Below, in pieces: positions 9,009-18,087 of a stretch of 64,000 bases of DNA. The stretch is from Neptunicella plasticusilytica (lineage in GTDB: Bacteria; Pseudomonadota; Gammaproteobacteria; Enterobacterales; Alteromonadaceae). The stretch is from the NCBI RefSeq assembly GCF_047922965.1, contig NZ_CP150481.1, positions 3,348,001 to 3,412,000 of the forward strand, written 5' to 3'. The notes beneath the pieces were generated by a model that was not told the origin of the DNA, searched no databases, and saw only the letters and a program-made list of their open reading frames with translations. How positions within the stretch are numbered: the stretch's first letter is position 1; each line of letters starts with the position of its first letter. Both the position numbers and the translations under genes were made by a program.

Positions 9009-10202
9009 TCAAATTTTGCTGGTTAGTTGAATAAAGGCTCTACACAAGTCCACACCGTCCCAAACAACGTTGAACTCCAGCGCCTTGCCGACCTCAATAA
9101 GCCGCTTGAACTTAGCCTTGCTGCATTGTGTTAATTGTGTACGAATAAACTCAACATCAACACCGTAACAGCCTATGGTTTGTAATTTATCGGCAAACGG
9201 CAATTTTCCTAAAGTATCCAACTGGCCAGTAAGTAACAATCCATGCCCTTGATGTTGTTGCAGCATAGCAGGCGATATTTCAGCCAACTCCATTAAAGTA
9301 ATTTGTTGCAAGGCTTGTAAGTTATGCACTTCACATTGCTGCGTCATCAATAAGCGTTGGTAACCTGTATGTTGTTCTACCTGATCCGCCATTGAAAATG
9401 AGTCAGAAGCATTGAGTAAGGATTGAGACAATTGCTGATAAAACTTTTGTTGCAATTCCTCAGATGTCTGCCACCAAAACAATGCTTTTGGTGAGGAACA
9501 AGCCTGTTGCAGAAAAGGCAAAAGATCAGATTGAAAAGCTTTGACAGCCTGACTGATTTGTTGCGCTGAACTCAACTGCATTAACGCAATGGAAAAGCGA
9601 TCAGGGAATGCTAGTTGCGGTGTTTGAGGTTCAATTTGACTGATAACTTCAATAGCATTATCACCGCCCCAAATTACCCGCATATCGCCCCAAAGACTGA
9701 GTTGGCGAGTTGCTTCAGTATTTTTTGCATCATATTCAACAATAGCTAACCTTTTATGCAACAACGATTTTGGATAGATACGCAAATATTGTTGCAACAG
9801 CGCGACCAATTGTCGGCATATCTCACCGCTACGCTGACTGATCCGTACTATATTTTGGTTACCAGACAAAAAAGAAACTAAAGCAGAGTAGAAAAACACC
9901 GTATCTACATTGGCTGGAGCAATGTGAAACACCTTACCCACTCTGCATTGACGACTGCTGACAAATTGATTTGCATGCTTGCAAAGTTGCTGTAAGTTTG
10001 CAGCTCGACTCCAAAACGCCAAGGCAATAATTTCAGGATGTATTCTTGCTTGAGGATTAACCAGTAAGAACTGTGCCAGTTGATTTACTTCATCCATTAG
10101 ATTTGCTGACCAAGGCTGGATTGAAGGTATTTTTTCATTCCAAAACGGAATGTGCCAAGTCAATTCTGGTTGATGAAAGAAGGCTTCAGGCAAAGGTATC
10201 AC
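9009..10202 (-). CDS. LuxC-like acyl-CoA/acyl-protein reductase
   Basis: Member of the LuxC acyl reductase family, an aldehyde-dehydrogenase fold that reduces a fatty acyl thioester to the aldehyde with NADPH. It has FHIAPANVDTVFFYSALVSF, the conserved LuxC nucleotide-binding segment, followed by LSGNQNIVRIS, and later VIWGGDNAI. I prefer the GTG at 10202 (397 aa) because AGAGG sits 6 nt upstream and the overlap with the LuxE-like gene is then only 17 nt. An ATG at 10259 is also in frame. It is paired with the LuxE-like gene as in lux operons, but luxA and luxB are absent, so the aldehyde is not for light. Confidence 0.86.
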   Translation of the reverse strand: MIPLPEAFFHQPELTWHIPFWNEKIPSIQPWSANLMDEVNQLAQFLLVNPQARIHPEIIALAFWSRAANLQQLCKHANQFVSSRQCRVGKVFHIAPANVDTVFFYSALVSFLSGNQNIVRISQRSGEICRQLVALLQQYLRIYPKSLLHKRLAIVEYDAKNTEATRQLSLWGDMRVIWGGDNAIEVISQIEPQTPQLAFPDRFSIALMQLSSAQQISQAVKAFQSDLLPFLQQACSSPKALFWWQTSEELQQKFYQQLSQSLLNASDSFSMADQVEQHTGYQRLLMTQQCEVHNLQALQQITLMELAEISPAMLQQHQGHGLLLTGQLDTLGKLPFADKLQTIGCYGVDVEFIRTQLTQCSKAKFKRLIEVGKALEFNVVWDGVDLCRAFIQLTSKI

Positions 10203-11250
10203 TGCAACCTCTGACTTCAGCTTGTGGTACTCGCCCGTGCACCCGAAAATATTTGCCATTTCGCCCACAAGGACAATTATCTTCACCCAATATTTCGCCC
10301 AAATCTTCGGTTAACAAACAATGGCCAGGATAGCTTTGCGCCAAAACAGAATTCACTTGAATTAAGCCGATTTGATGGTGCCGACATAGGCTCATATCTG
10401 CCGGATTACGGATCAATATGTCTGACCAAACCGGGCAATGCAAATGTCCCTGCTCACATTCCATATAAATCGTACCGGTTTGCTCAACCATTCCGTAGTA
10501 GTCATGAACGGCAACGTTGCCTAATTGAGCACGAATTGTCAGCTTAAAATTTTCGCTACTAATTGCATGATTCTGCAGTTTTTTCCAGCCACCTCCATGA
10601 ATGAGAATAGCATCATCACATTCAAACTCTGTGCAGGTCTTCTGCAATGCTTGAATAAAACGCTGCCAAACCATAAAGGTAAAACCAAAGATCAAAACTG
10701 GCTGATGGCTATATTGTTCGAAAAATTCGCTTACAGCCTGCAGATCAAGCTGCATATTTTCATCCAGCGCGTAAGTATGATTGCGCCCAAAAATAGAAAA
10801 TCCTTGCAAACCCGCGGCTCTGGCTGTCATTTCGCCTGCTTTTTTTATTGTAGTAGGAGAGTCAATTAGCAACATGGGCCGGCGAGACTTGCCTAACCAA
10901 CTCTGCATCAACTTAACCAAAATCTGGCTCTGAAGTTTGGCATTCACAGCACTTAAATAAATTTTTGACGGTGTGCCTGTAGTACCTGATGAGTTCAATT
11001 GTTTGAATACTTCAGATTTCATAATACTTTTCAGCTCTAATTCCTTAAATAACTTTACAGAGATAGGCGGGATAGTTGCGGTACTAGTTAAGTTGCCAGT
11101 GTACTTGCCTTGCTGAATAAGTTGTCTATAAGGTTGACAATGCTCAATATGGTACTGAGTTAAAGCGATTAATTCACGCTGGAGAAAATCCTGCTTATCA
11201 TCAGATTTCCAGCTATAGACAGGTGCATCGAGGTAACTTTCAGTATTCAC
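10186..11250 (-). CDS. LuxE-like acyl-protein synthetase
   Basis: A 354-aa member of the LuxE family. These ATP-dependent enzymes activate a fatty acid as acyl-AMP and pass it to LuxC. SSGTTGTPSKIYLS at residues 87-100 is the AMP-binding P-loop. MLLIDSPTT is the typical following segment, and ILIHGGGWKKLQ and YGMVEQTGTIY are further family signatures. The C-terminus has a CxCGRxG motif (CPCGRNGKYF). The start is a GTG with a weak ribosome-binding site, 36 nt after the Maf stop. It overlaps the LuxC-like gene, consistent with a two-subunit fatty acid reductase. Confidence 0.88.
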   Translation of the reverse strand: MNTESYLDAPVYSWKSDDKQDFLQRELIALTQYHIEHCQPYRQLIQQGKYTGNLTSTATIPPISVKLFKELELKSIMKSEVFKQLNSSGTTGTPSKIYLSAVNAKLQSQILVKLMQSWLGKSRRPMLLIDSPTTIKKAGEMTARAAGLQGFSIFGRNHTYALDENMQLDLQAVSEFFEQYSHQPVLIFGFTFMVWQRFIQALQKTCTEFECDDAILIHGGGWKKLQNHAISSENFKLTIRAQLGNVAVHDYYGMVEQTGTIYMECEQGHLHCPVWSDILIRNPADMSLCRHHQIGLIQVNSVLAQSYPGHCLLTEDLGEILGEDNCPCGRNGKYFRVHGRVPQAEVRGCSDTFA

Positions 11251-11286
11251 TTAATGAGCAACCTATATAAATGTGATTGAAATGGG

Positions 11287-14200
11287 CTAGGCATCAACAG
11301 ATTCAAATTGCTTAACTATCTGTTTGATTTGTATATCAGATAAAGGCTCTCCAATTAAAGACGATAATTGGACCTCACCTTTTCTATACTTTCCTCTGTT
11401 ACCTAACTGATCAACTAACATATTGCGCCAGTTGGCACTCTCTCTTGGTACTGCCAAATAACCAGAAAACTCAATATATTCTTTCACAACACCAATTTGT
11501 TGATGTAATTGTTGTAAATAAAATTCCTGAAAATCGTTTGACTGCCCTACAAAATGTAATTTGGGTATAAAATGAGCTACGTTTTGCATGTCTAGAAAGT
11601 AACGGGCTGCATAGTTAGAAAAGACGACCGATTTTAACATGGGGCGTTCACCACGCAGAAGCTCCTCCATATCTTGCCGAGTTTCAATATAGTCCAATTG
11701 ACTAACTGTACTTAACAGATAATTTAGTTCAGTAGTCTCAATCCATCTGTAAAATTCTTTATTGTATTTCCCCATAACTAACAATTTATATTGTTGGTTG
11801 AACCTATTTTTTTCTATCAACTGGAGTGTTTCCAGCAGTTCCGGACACCTATCTATATCTGCCACTATAATATTGGAGAGTTCATTCTGATTAACCGATA
11901 AAGGCCGGCAATTATTGCTAGCGGTTAACCACCAGTCGAGCCTATGCTTAAATTCAGCAGCTACCACTTTCGGCATAACATAGGCCAAGTTGTATTTCAT
12001 CCTTTTGGCTTTGGCTAGATAATTTTCCCTTTGACCAGTAAAGGAACTTGACGTGTCAAAAGCATCTGGCACCAGCATATAATCATCATAAATAACCTGT
12101 AACGTATCCCGCCACATTTGTTTGGCCTGATTAAACAATTCGATACTTTGTTGCGGGTCGTTAGACGATACCAGTAGCTTACTAAACACCGCATTGGCAT
12201 AATTTACTGTGCCATACAGTAAATAAAACAACAGTGACTTGCCTTCCTGATAGGAGGCAAACAGCATCGATTTCTGGCTTTCAATCAGTCCTTCTGCCTC
12301 CTCAACATTATTGATATCCATTTCAACCCGCTGAATCACTTTGCTTAATTCAAAATCGAGTCGTTCGGGGCTGAATTTAGTCAAGAATTGTTGTTGATAA
12401 TTATGATCCTGATTGGCTTTAACAAATGCCTGTTGTTTGATCGAATTTAACGCAACTTTCTTCTGCTCTGCGTCGGCAGTCACCAGAATATTATCGAATC
12501 TTAAGGGAGTACTTCCCGCTATCCTCGCGCCATCGCTGCAGTTGAAGCACTCTACCCTGGCTGAGGCCAGCGACTGCTCAATAATAGCCTTGGATACCTT
12601 GAATTCGTGTTTGGTAAAGACGGTTTTTCTGAAGTTGCCTGGTACCACCAGGGCGGTATTGTTTTTCGCTGCATAGTCATACAGCTCTTCACCATGCTGA
12701 TCATAATATCCGGACTGTTTGGAGTGGTGTTGTTTGTTGTCAAAAAAGCCTAAATCAATACCAATCAAATACAACTGATTAAACTGCATGCTGGTAAACA
12801 GGTTCATCACAAAGTTGGATACCGTTGGGAAGGCGAATTTAAGCTTTTCGTAATGATTTTCACCCAATATTTGCAAAGCGGAGGTGGTAGACGATTCCCC
12901 TTCTTTAAAGGCGATATACACATCTTTAAACAAATCACAGGTATCGGGATGGATGCCGTTACAGGACAACAAACTGATTTGTTTTAAATAGTCAAAATCT
13001 CCTACCCGACAACACCAGTCAAAGGTGGCTCGGTTCTGTTCTATCTCGGCATGAAAATCCGGCACAATGCCGTTTTTATGCAGCACCTGCAATGAAGTAC
13101 CACAGGAAACGACAATCGCCTGCTCCTGCCATTCCTTAATCGCATCAATTGCTGAATCCAGTGACGGGCCATTGCCCACCATAAATATCGGTACACTTTT
13201 GTCATCAAAACCAAGTTTGTTACTCGGTTTGCTAGCGAGTAGCGGGTAATTCCGATTAATTACTTCAGTAGTTTGTGCGATACCATAGCGGGCATGGTCG
13301 TAATATTCTCCCATCGCTATCACAACTTGTAGCTGTTCTCTCAACTGGGCAATTGCCTGAACTAAATTGGCATTAAAATAGCTCTGGTAAAAATAGGTGC
13401 TGGCCAAAATATAAGGGCCGATAGAATAAAACTGATTAAGTAAATCACGAAAAAGATTGGTGCCATCGTCGCCTATATTGATATAAATCCGCGCACCGCT
13501 TTCATCCACCGTTTTTAAAATATGTGCCCAGTCAATCGCGAACAGGGATGCGTAAAAGAAGTCCCGGTTCGGCTCACACAAAAACAGCTTTTCAACTTTA
13601 TGATGATTAAACAAATGTTCAACCTGATAACCGGCACCCAGGCCAAACATAATCAGTGCTTTTAAGGTTGCCGGTAATTGTCCTTGTTCTTCTTCAACTT
13701 CATCGAGCAATTTTTCCGTTTCCGCCACAAAGCGATAATGGGTGTAATGTTTAAGTTTGGTGCCTTTATAACCTAACACCAACCCGTCTTTATTAGGCTG
13801 CTCGCTGAAGTTATCGAAGTTTAAAATACATTCCTGTCTGGGATCGTCGCCGTACCAGCTATGCAGCGAATCCAGTTTCACCATATTGATGCTACCACCA
13901 CCGGCTCTGGCAGGTCGCCAGACTTTAGGCTGATAGTTTTTGAATTCCTTATAAATATTGGGAAAGTAGTTTTTAAACGCATCTATATTCTGTTCAAACA
14001 ACCTGTCGCCTTGCGGCTCAACATCCTGAAATGCAGTTAGATCAAGCGCCGGAGTCCAATGCGGCAAATAGTCTTGAGTTTGCTGGTTCAGCGTATAGGA
14101 AATCCCTTCTTTTTGGATTTGGCTCCAGGATTTGCTCGTCAATTCTTTGCTAATCGAGCTAAATACCGGGTGATTGTAATGCTGATAGTAATAAAAACCC

Positions 14201-14868
14201 TTTACCGGAAAATGTTCTGCCAGTTCTTGCATGTCAGCGAGCAGGTTACGGCCATCTTTTTCTAACTGAAGATATATTGCTGTCCCTTTGGATTGGGCCA
14301 GGGTTAGTATTTGTGACCAGTCTGTCGACAAGACCGAACATTGGAAATACTGCAATTCAGGTTCATAAATAACTAAATGCTTGATATTGTGCCGCTCAAT
14401 CAGCAGTTGAATATGCTTGCCCAACGCTAAACCAAGCACCACCATCACATCAACATTATCCGCCAGAGCAGGCAGGTTTTGCCACGTCAAATAAACATCC
14501 GAGTTTTTTATATCTGTTGCGGGATGCTTGTCCTTAGTCAATAAGGCTGTCGGCCGCTCAAAATCCATATAAGGGCAATGACGGGTAATATAGCTGTATT
14601 GCTGCTCGATTTCGCGTTGCGGCTGACGGCCGTAAAACGTTCGTCCGACGCCGTAATCGACGATATTGGTCTCGCCCCACTTATTACAAAACAACGCAAT
14701 GTTTTGCGTCCGGATGTCTTTTATAAAGGGCAGAAGTGACGGTATAAATTGCGTAAAGGCACGTAAATTACGTTGATAGATCGTCTGGATATCGGCCGAT
14801 AACTGCAGCTCCAGGTCAGCCTGTTTTTCGTCGTCCTTATCAAGGTGTAGGCGAATATTCTTTAACAT
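11287..14868 (-). CDS. Large Maf-type flagellin glycosyltransferase (6-hydroxymethylpterin-like DUF115)
   Basis: Motility accessory factor that transfers pseudaminic or legionaminic acid to flagellin. At 1193 aa it is much longer than the usual 600-900 aa. The core Maf domain (residues about 600-800) begins with VPIFMVGNGPSLDSAI, then GTSLQVLHKNGIVPDFHAEIE and the LYLIGIDLGF loop. Upstream there are two copies of the N-terminal Maf module: MVVLGLALGKHIQLL/LVIYEPEL near residues 143-175 and LIMFGLGAGYQVEHL/LFLCEPNRD near 405-435. The C-terminal 350 residues are helical and unassigned. It lies in the same operon as pseB-pseH and downstream of fliC, which supports flagellin as the target. Confidence 0.92.
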   Translation of the reverse strand: MLKNIRLHLDKDDEKQADLELQLSADIQTIYQRNLRAFTQFIPSLLPFIKDIRTQNIALFCNKWGETNIVDYGVGRTFYGRQPQREIEQQYSYITRHCPYMDFERPTALLTKDKHPATDIKNSDVYLTWQNLPALADNVDVMVVLGLALGKHIQLLIERHNIKHLVIYEPELQYFQCSVLSTDWSQILTLAQSKGTAIYLQLEKDGRNLLADMQELAEHFPVKGFYYYQHYNHPVFSSISKELTSKSWSQIQKEGISYTLNQQTQDYLPHWTPALDLTAFQDVEPQGDRLFEQNIDAFKNYFPNIYKEFKNYQPKVWRPARAGGGSINMVKLDSLHSWYGDDPRQECILNFDNFSEQPNKDGLVLGYKGTKLKHYTHYRFVAETEKLLDEVEEEQGQLPATLKALIMFGLGAGYQVEHLFNHHKVEKLFLCEPNRDFFYASLFAIDWAHILKTVDESGARIYINIGDDGTNLFRDLLNQFYSIGPYILASTYFYQSYFNANLVQAIAQLREQLQVVIAMGEYYDHARYGIAQTTEVINRNYPLLASKPSNKLGFDDKSVPIFMVGNGPSLDSAIDAIKEWQEQAIVVSCGTSLQVLHKNGIVPDFHAEIEQNRATFDWCCRVGDFDYLKQISLLSCNGIHPDTCDLFKDVYIAFKEGESSTTSALQILGENHYEKLKFAFPTVSNFVMNLFTSMQFNQLYLIGIDLGFFDNKQHHSKQSGYYDQHGEELYDYAAKNNTALVVPGNFRKTVFTKHEFKVSKAIIEQSLASARVECFNCSDGARIAGSTPLRFDNILVTADAEQKKVALNSIKQQAFVKANQDHNYQQQFLTKFSPERLDFELSKVIQRVEMDINNVEEAEGLIESQKSMLFASYQEGKSLLFYLLYGTVNYANAVFSKLLVSSNDPQQSIELFNQAKQMWRDTLQVIYDDYMLVPDAFDTSSSFTGQRENYLAKAKRMKYNLAYVMPKVVAAEFKHRLDWWLTASNNCRPLSVNQNELSNIIVADIDRCPELLETLQLIEKNRFNQQYKLLVMGKYNKEFYRWIETTELNYLLSTVSQLDYIETRQDMEELLRGERPMLKSVVFSNYAARYFLDMQNVAHFIPKLHFVGQSNDFQEFYLQQLHQQIGVVKEYIEFSGYLAVPRESANWRNMLVDQLGNRGKYRKGEVQLSSLIGEPLSDIQIKQIVKQFESVDA

Positions 14869-14886
14869 CGATCTCGTCTGTCCATT

Positions 14887-16248
14887 TTACTTGCTATCAA
14901 ACCAGGCTTGCAGGGTTGCGTAATCACGCTTACCGGATGAGGTTAAGGGTAACATATCGAATTCGGCCAGTTGAATCACTGATGGATGTAAATGCAATTG
15001 CTGGCTCAACATCTGCTGGATCACCCTGATATCGTTGGGCTTCTCAAGGCTTTTTTGCACACCGACCTGTAATTTGTTGTCGTTACCCACCGCGGCAACG
15101 GTTAGCTGGTTATCGGCCAACAACGCCTCAACTTCATCTAAATTCAGTCGCACGCTAAAGGGTTTAATAAAACGCGCTAAACGACCACTGATAAAATAAT
15201 CGCCATCAGCATCACGGTAGGCCAAATCACCGGTAGCCAAATAGTCCGGGGAGCTAAAGCTGCACAAATCTGATTTATTTCGGCTATAACCAAGCATAAT
15301 ATTAGCACCGCGATAAACCAGTTCACCCTGTTGCTGCTCGCCCGATACCAGTCTGCCCTGCTCATCTTGCAAACAAAATTCACCGCCGGGTATGACCCGA
15401 CCGATAGATTCCGGCTTAGCTAGCGGGTCCGCGTTAAACGCCATGCGTGCTGTCGCTTCGGTTTGACCATACATGACAAAAAACCGTTTATCCTGTTGTT
15501 GTGCATATTGTGCCAACTCTGCCACTTTGCCGGTGGCCAATTTTCCACCTGCCTGAGTAAAGTAACGCAAATCAGGCAAGTTCTTCCGGGTAAAACGCAA
15601 ACGCAATAACATCTCGTAGCTGTACGGCACACCGGCGAAGCTGTTAATTTGATGCTGTTCGAACAACGTCCAGAATTCACGACTCACCAAACTATGCTCG
15701 GTTAAGACTATCGTCGCACCGACTAGCAAATGGCTGTTGAGCACCGACAGCCCATAAGAATAGAACGGCGCTAAGGTAGTAATAGTTTTATCACTGGCAA
15801 GAATAGGCAGATATTGGCAAATTGAATCGGCATTTGACTGCAAGTTGGTCTTCGACAATGCCACTTGCTTGGGCGAGCCTGTGGAACCAGAGGTAGACAG
15901 CAATAAGGCTAAATCATCATCAAAAACATGATGATAATCAGTAACAAAGGATATCTCAGCGTCTTTAACCAGCCAGTTGGGATAATAGGCATCGACAAGG
16001 GATTGCAGATAAGGTTCGGCTATCTGCTTATCGACCATTATCACTACATGGCCCGCCTGCAGACAAGTGAGATAGGTCACCAGTGTCGTAATATCATTAC
16101 CCGCCTGCAGCACAACCAGTTGTCTGTTTTGCGGTAGTTTTTTCCTGAATGAGTCGATGCGCTGCTGCAAATCGGCATAGCAAAGCACCGTATCACCTTC
16201 TATCAAGGCAATATCATCACCAAATTGCTGCAAGCCGGAAAAAAACAA
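14887..16248 (-). CDS. AMP-forming acyl/amino-acid ligase
   Basis: ANL-superfamily adenylating enzyme, 453 aa. The P-loop LLLSTSGSTGSPKQV is near residue 118. FAGVPYSYEMLL, MYGQTEATARMAF (A5) and the A7/A8 region ATGDLAYRDADGDYFISGR near residue 355 follow, and SSGKRDYATL at the end is the A10 lysine motif. The start is TTG, supported by AGGTGA 7 nt upstream in the 13-nt gap after the carrier-protein gene. Next to a lone acyl carrier protein, it most likely loads a carboxylic acid onto that carrier. The substrate is unknown. Confidence 0.88.
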   Translation of the reverse strand: MFFSGLQQFGDDIALIEGDTVLCYADLQQRIDSFRKKLPQNRQLVVLQAGNDITTLVTYLTCLQAGHVVIMVDKQIAEPYLQSLVDAYYPNWLVKDAEISFVTDYHHVFDDDLALLLSTSGSTGSPKQVALSKTNLQSNADSICQYLPILASDKTITTLAPFYSYGLSVLNSHLLVGATIVLTEHSLVSREFWTLFEQHQINSFAGVPYSYEMLLRLRFTRKNLPDLRYFTQAGGKLATGKVAELAQYAQQQDKRFFVMYGQTEATARMAFNADPLAKPESIGRVIPGGEFCLQDEQGRLVSGEQQQGELVYRGANIMLGYSRNKSDLCSFSSPDYLATGDLAYRDADGDYFISGRLARFIKPFSVRLNLDEVEALLADNQLTVAAVGNDNKLQVGVQKSLEKPNDIRVIQQMLSQQLHLHPSVIQLAEFDMLPLTSSGKRDYATLQAWFDSK

Positions 16249-16261
16249 CTGCGTTCACCTG

Positions 16262-16510
16262 TCAGTCAAACGCAATTCGGTGCTTTGCCAATATCTGTTT
16301 GGCTTTGGATACCGAGCTCATATCAATAATATCGTCAGTATCCAGCATCACATCAAACTGATTCTCCAACTCAGCGATCAGGATCATATGCGCAGTCGAA
16401 TCCCATTGGGGAATGCTGTTATAGGCCAGTTCATCGCTGACGCTATCAATTTCAATTCCCAAACCCGTTGCAAAGGCCTGATACAGTTTTTCGGTTGTTG
16501 TCATACTCAT
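16262..16510 (-). CDS. Acyl carrier protein
   Basis: An 82-aa acidic four-helix carrier with the phosphopantetheine-attachment motif WDSTAHM, the modified serine being residue 38. It differs from the housekeeping AcpP (DSLDTVE) and belongs to the specialised carriers found beside dedicated ligases. Two ATGs are possible. AAGGT lies only 3 nt before the one at 16510 and 9 nt before the one at 16504, so the shorter 80-aa form may be the real product. It lies directly upstream of the AMP ligase and directly downstream of pseH. It may carry an acyl group to be placed on the glycan or to be reduced by the LuxC-like protein. Confidence 0.92.
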   Translation of the reverse strand: MSMTTTEKLYQAFATGLGIEIDSVSDELAYNSIPQWDSTAHMILIAELENQFDVMLDTDDIIDMSSVSKAKQILAKHRIAFD

Positions 16511-16511
16511 A

Positions 16512-17051
16512 TTACCTTGATAAAAAACGCTTAAGGGTTTGGCTGGCCTGCTGGTAATCCCTCTCGGTCAGGGTAATTTCCACCAGTTCTGCCTGCTTTT
16601 GTATTTTATAGCCCAGTTTTAAATTGTAATTCAGCGCTGCCTGATTGGACTGTTTGACCACTGCGTGCAATTGCTTGACCTTTAATTGCTCAAAACAGTA
16701 ATCATTGATCAACAATGTAGGAGCAAAAGCCAGCAAATTTCCGCGATAACGCTTATCGCCAATATAGAGTCCCGGCTCAATGGTAGTAGCATTTCGCAGG
16801 GTTTGCCCCTGATAGATGGCCTTGATATTGGCACTGCCAATGGGCTGTTGCTTATAATAAATTAACCAGTGTTGTTGTGCTGGATCACGCTGAATTTTAT
16901 TAAACCAGGCGGTTTGTTGTTCTTTGCTGATTAGCTCCTGCGACAACATAAACTGACTCACTTGCGGATCATTTCGCCAGCCTCTGAGTAACTCCAGATC
17001 CTCAAACTCCACAGATTTAAGCTGTACATTATAACCGGCCAGTTGCTTCAT
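16512..17051 (-). CDS. pseH: Pseudaminic acid pathway N-acetyltransferase PseH
   Basis: GNAT-fold enzyme that acetylates the 4-amino group of UDP-4-amino-4,6-dideoxy-AltNAc, the third step of CMP-pseudaminic acid synthesis. Visible family features are LLRGWRNDPQVSQFML near the start, QQTAWFNKI, and ALNYNLKLGYK at the C-terminus as the acetyl-CoA motif. I chose the ATG at 17051, which overlaps the pseG stop by one base (TGATG). An in-frame GTG nine bases upstream is less likely. An alternative acyl donor, such as one carried by the adjacent acyl carrier protein, cannot be excluded. Confidence 0.88.
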   Translation of the reverse strand: MKQLAGYNVQLKSVEFEDLELLRGWRNDPQVSQFMLSQELISKEQQTAWFNKIQRDPAQQHWLIYYKQQPIGSANIKAIYQGQTLRNATTIEPGLYIGDKRYRGNLLAFAPTLLINDYCFEQLKVKQLHAVVKQSNQAALNYNLKLGYKIQKQAELVEITLTERDYQQASQTLKRFLSR

Positions 17052-18076
17052 CAACGCCACATCCGTTCAAGGCTATCCAGCACATTTTCCGCACCGTTTG
17101 CAGGCGACATTAACTCCGCCTGCAGATGCATGTTGTGCAGCTGCGAGTCGTCATGCCAGACAGTCAGCAATTTATCGGTCAGCAACTCAATATCCACCTT
17201 TTCAGTGGCATCAAAGACTTCACACCAACCTTGCTGTGCCGCCTGTCGGGTGGCATTACGCTGATTTTCCGCCACAATCACCAGTAATGCCGGTGTATGA
17301 CAATAAGCAATCTCAAACTGGCTGCCTCCGGCCGCCGACAGCATCATTCGTGAATAACTCACCACTTCTGCCATCTGCTGACAATTGTGGATATGCTGTA
17401 TCGGCTGAGCGCTTTGCTGAATAAACGCCTGTAATTCATCCAGATAAGGATAGGCCGCGCCAGTAATCACTCGTAGCGGAATATCCACTTTTCTTTTTTG
17501 CAAGGATTGCAGGATAGGCAGCGTCAAATTTAGCGGATCACTGCCCCCCAGCATGAGTGTCAATGAATGACGCTGCTGCCAATCAACTGGAGGCTGGCTA
17601 TAAAATTCCTGACGTAAAATCCTGTAGTCAGTTCCCAAACAATAAATCGCCTCTGGCGCAGTGCGAGAATAGTTTAGTTTATCGGCATTGCTCGCAGCGT
17701 TAATCACCATATCTGCATAGAGAGGCCCGCTGTCGTTGTTGTCATCGAAGATGACCAGATAATTGAACGCGGCTTTTAAGCTGGCGCGATATTTGTGGTC
17801 GAATTGATATCCGTCCAACACTACAAAATCAAACTCATCCAAATCAAATTGCTGTTGTAACCAATCCAGTTCCTCTGGCTGGCTGACATGGTCCGGGATT
17901 GATTTCACTTGTCCAACCCAATCATGCCGGCCGCGGGCAAGGGGTACCGTCTGCTGCCGTAGTGCAAAAATAATTTCAACCTGCTGTTGCGCCAAAGCCT
18001 GCGCCAAAGCCTGACAACGCATCAGATGACCAATCCCCATTGCACTGCTGGCATCGACGCGGAACAATACTTTCAT
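17051..18076 (-). CDS. pseG: UDP-2,4-diacetamido-2,4,6-trideoxy-altrose hydrolase PseG
   Basis: Removes UDP from the diacetamido sugar to free 6-deoxy-AltdiNAc for PseI. The 341-aa protein has the MurG-like GT-B fold. The N-terminal RVDASSAMGIGHLMRCQALA contains the GxGHxxR motif with the catalytic His. LMLGGSDPLNLTL is the UDP-binding loop of the second domain, and AAGGSQFEIAYCHTPALLV binds the nucleotide. It lies 11 nt after pseI and overlaps pseH by one base. Confidence 0.95.
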   Translation of the reverse strand: MKVLFRVDASSAMGIGHLMRCQALAQALAQQQVEIIFALRQQTVPLARGRHDWVGQVKSIPDHVSQPEELDWLQQQFDLDEFDFVVLDGYQFDHKYRASLKAAFNYLVIFDDNNDSGPLYADMVINAASNADKLNYSRTAPEAIYCLGTDYRILRQEFYSQPPVDWQQRHSLTLMLGGSDPLNLTLPILQSLQKRKVDIPLRVITGAAYPYLDELQAFIQQSAQPIQHIHNCQQMAEVVSYSRMMLSAAGGSQFEIAYCHTPALLVIVAENQRNATRQAAQQGWCEVFDATEKVDIELLTDKLLTVWHDDSQLHNMHLQAELMSPANGAENVLDSLERMWR

Positions 18077-18087
18077 GTCGCTAAAAC

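Noticed and set aside
9009..11250. Bioluminescence (lux) operon
   Set aside because: LuxC- and LuxE-like genes are present but luxA, luxB, luxD and luxG are not, and the context is glycan synthesis.
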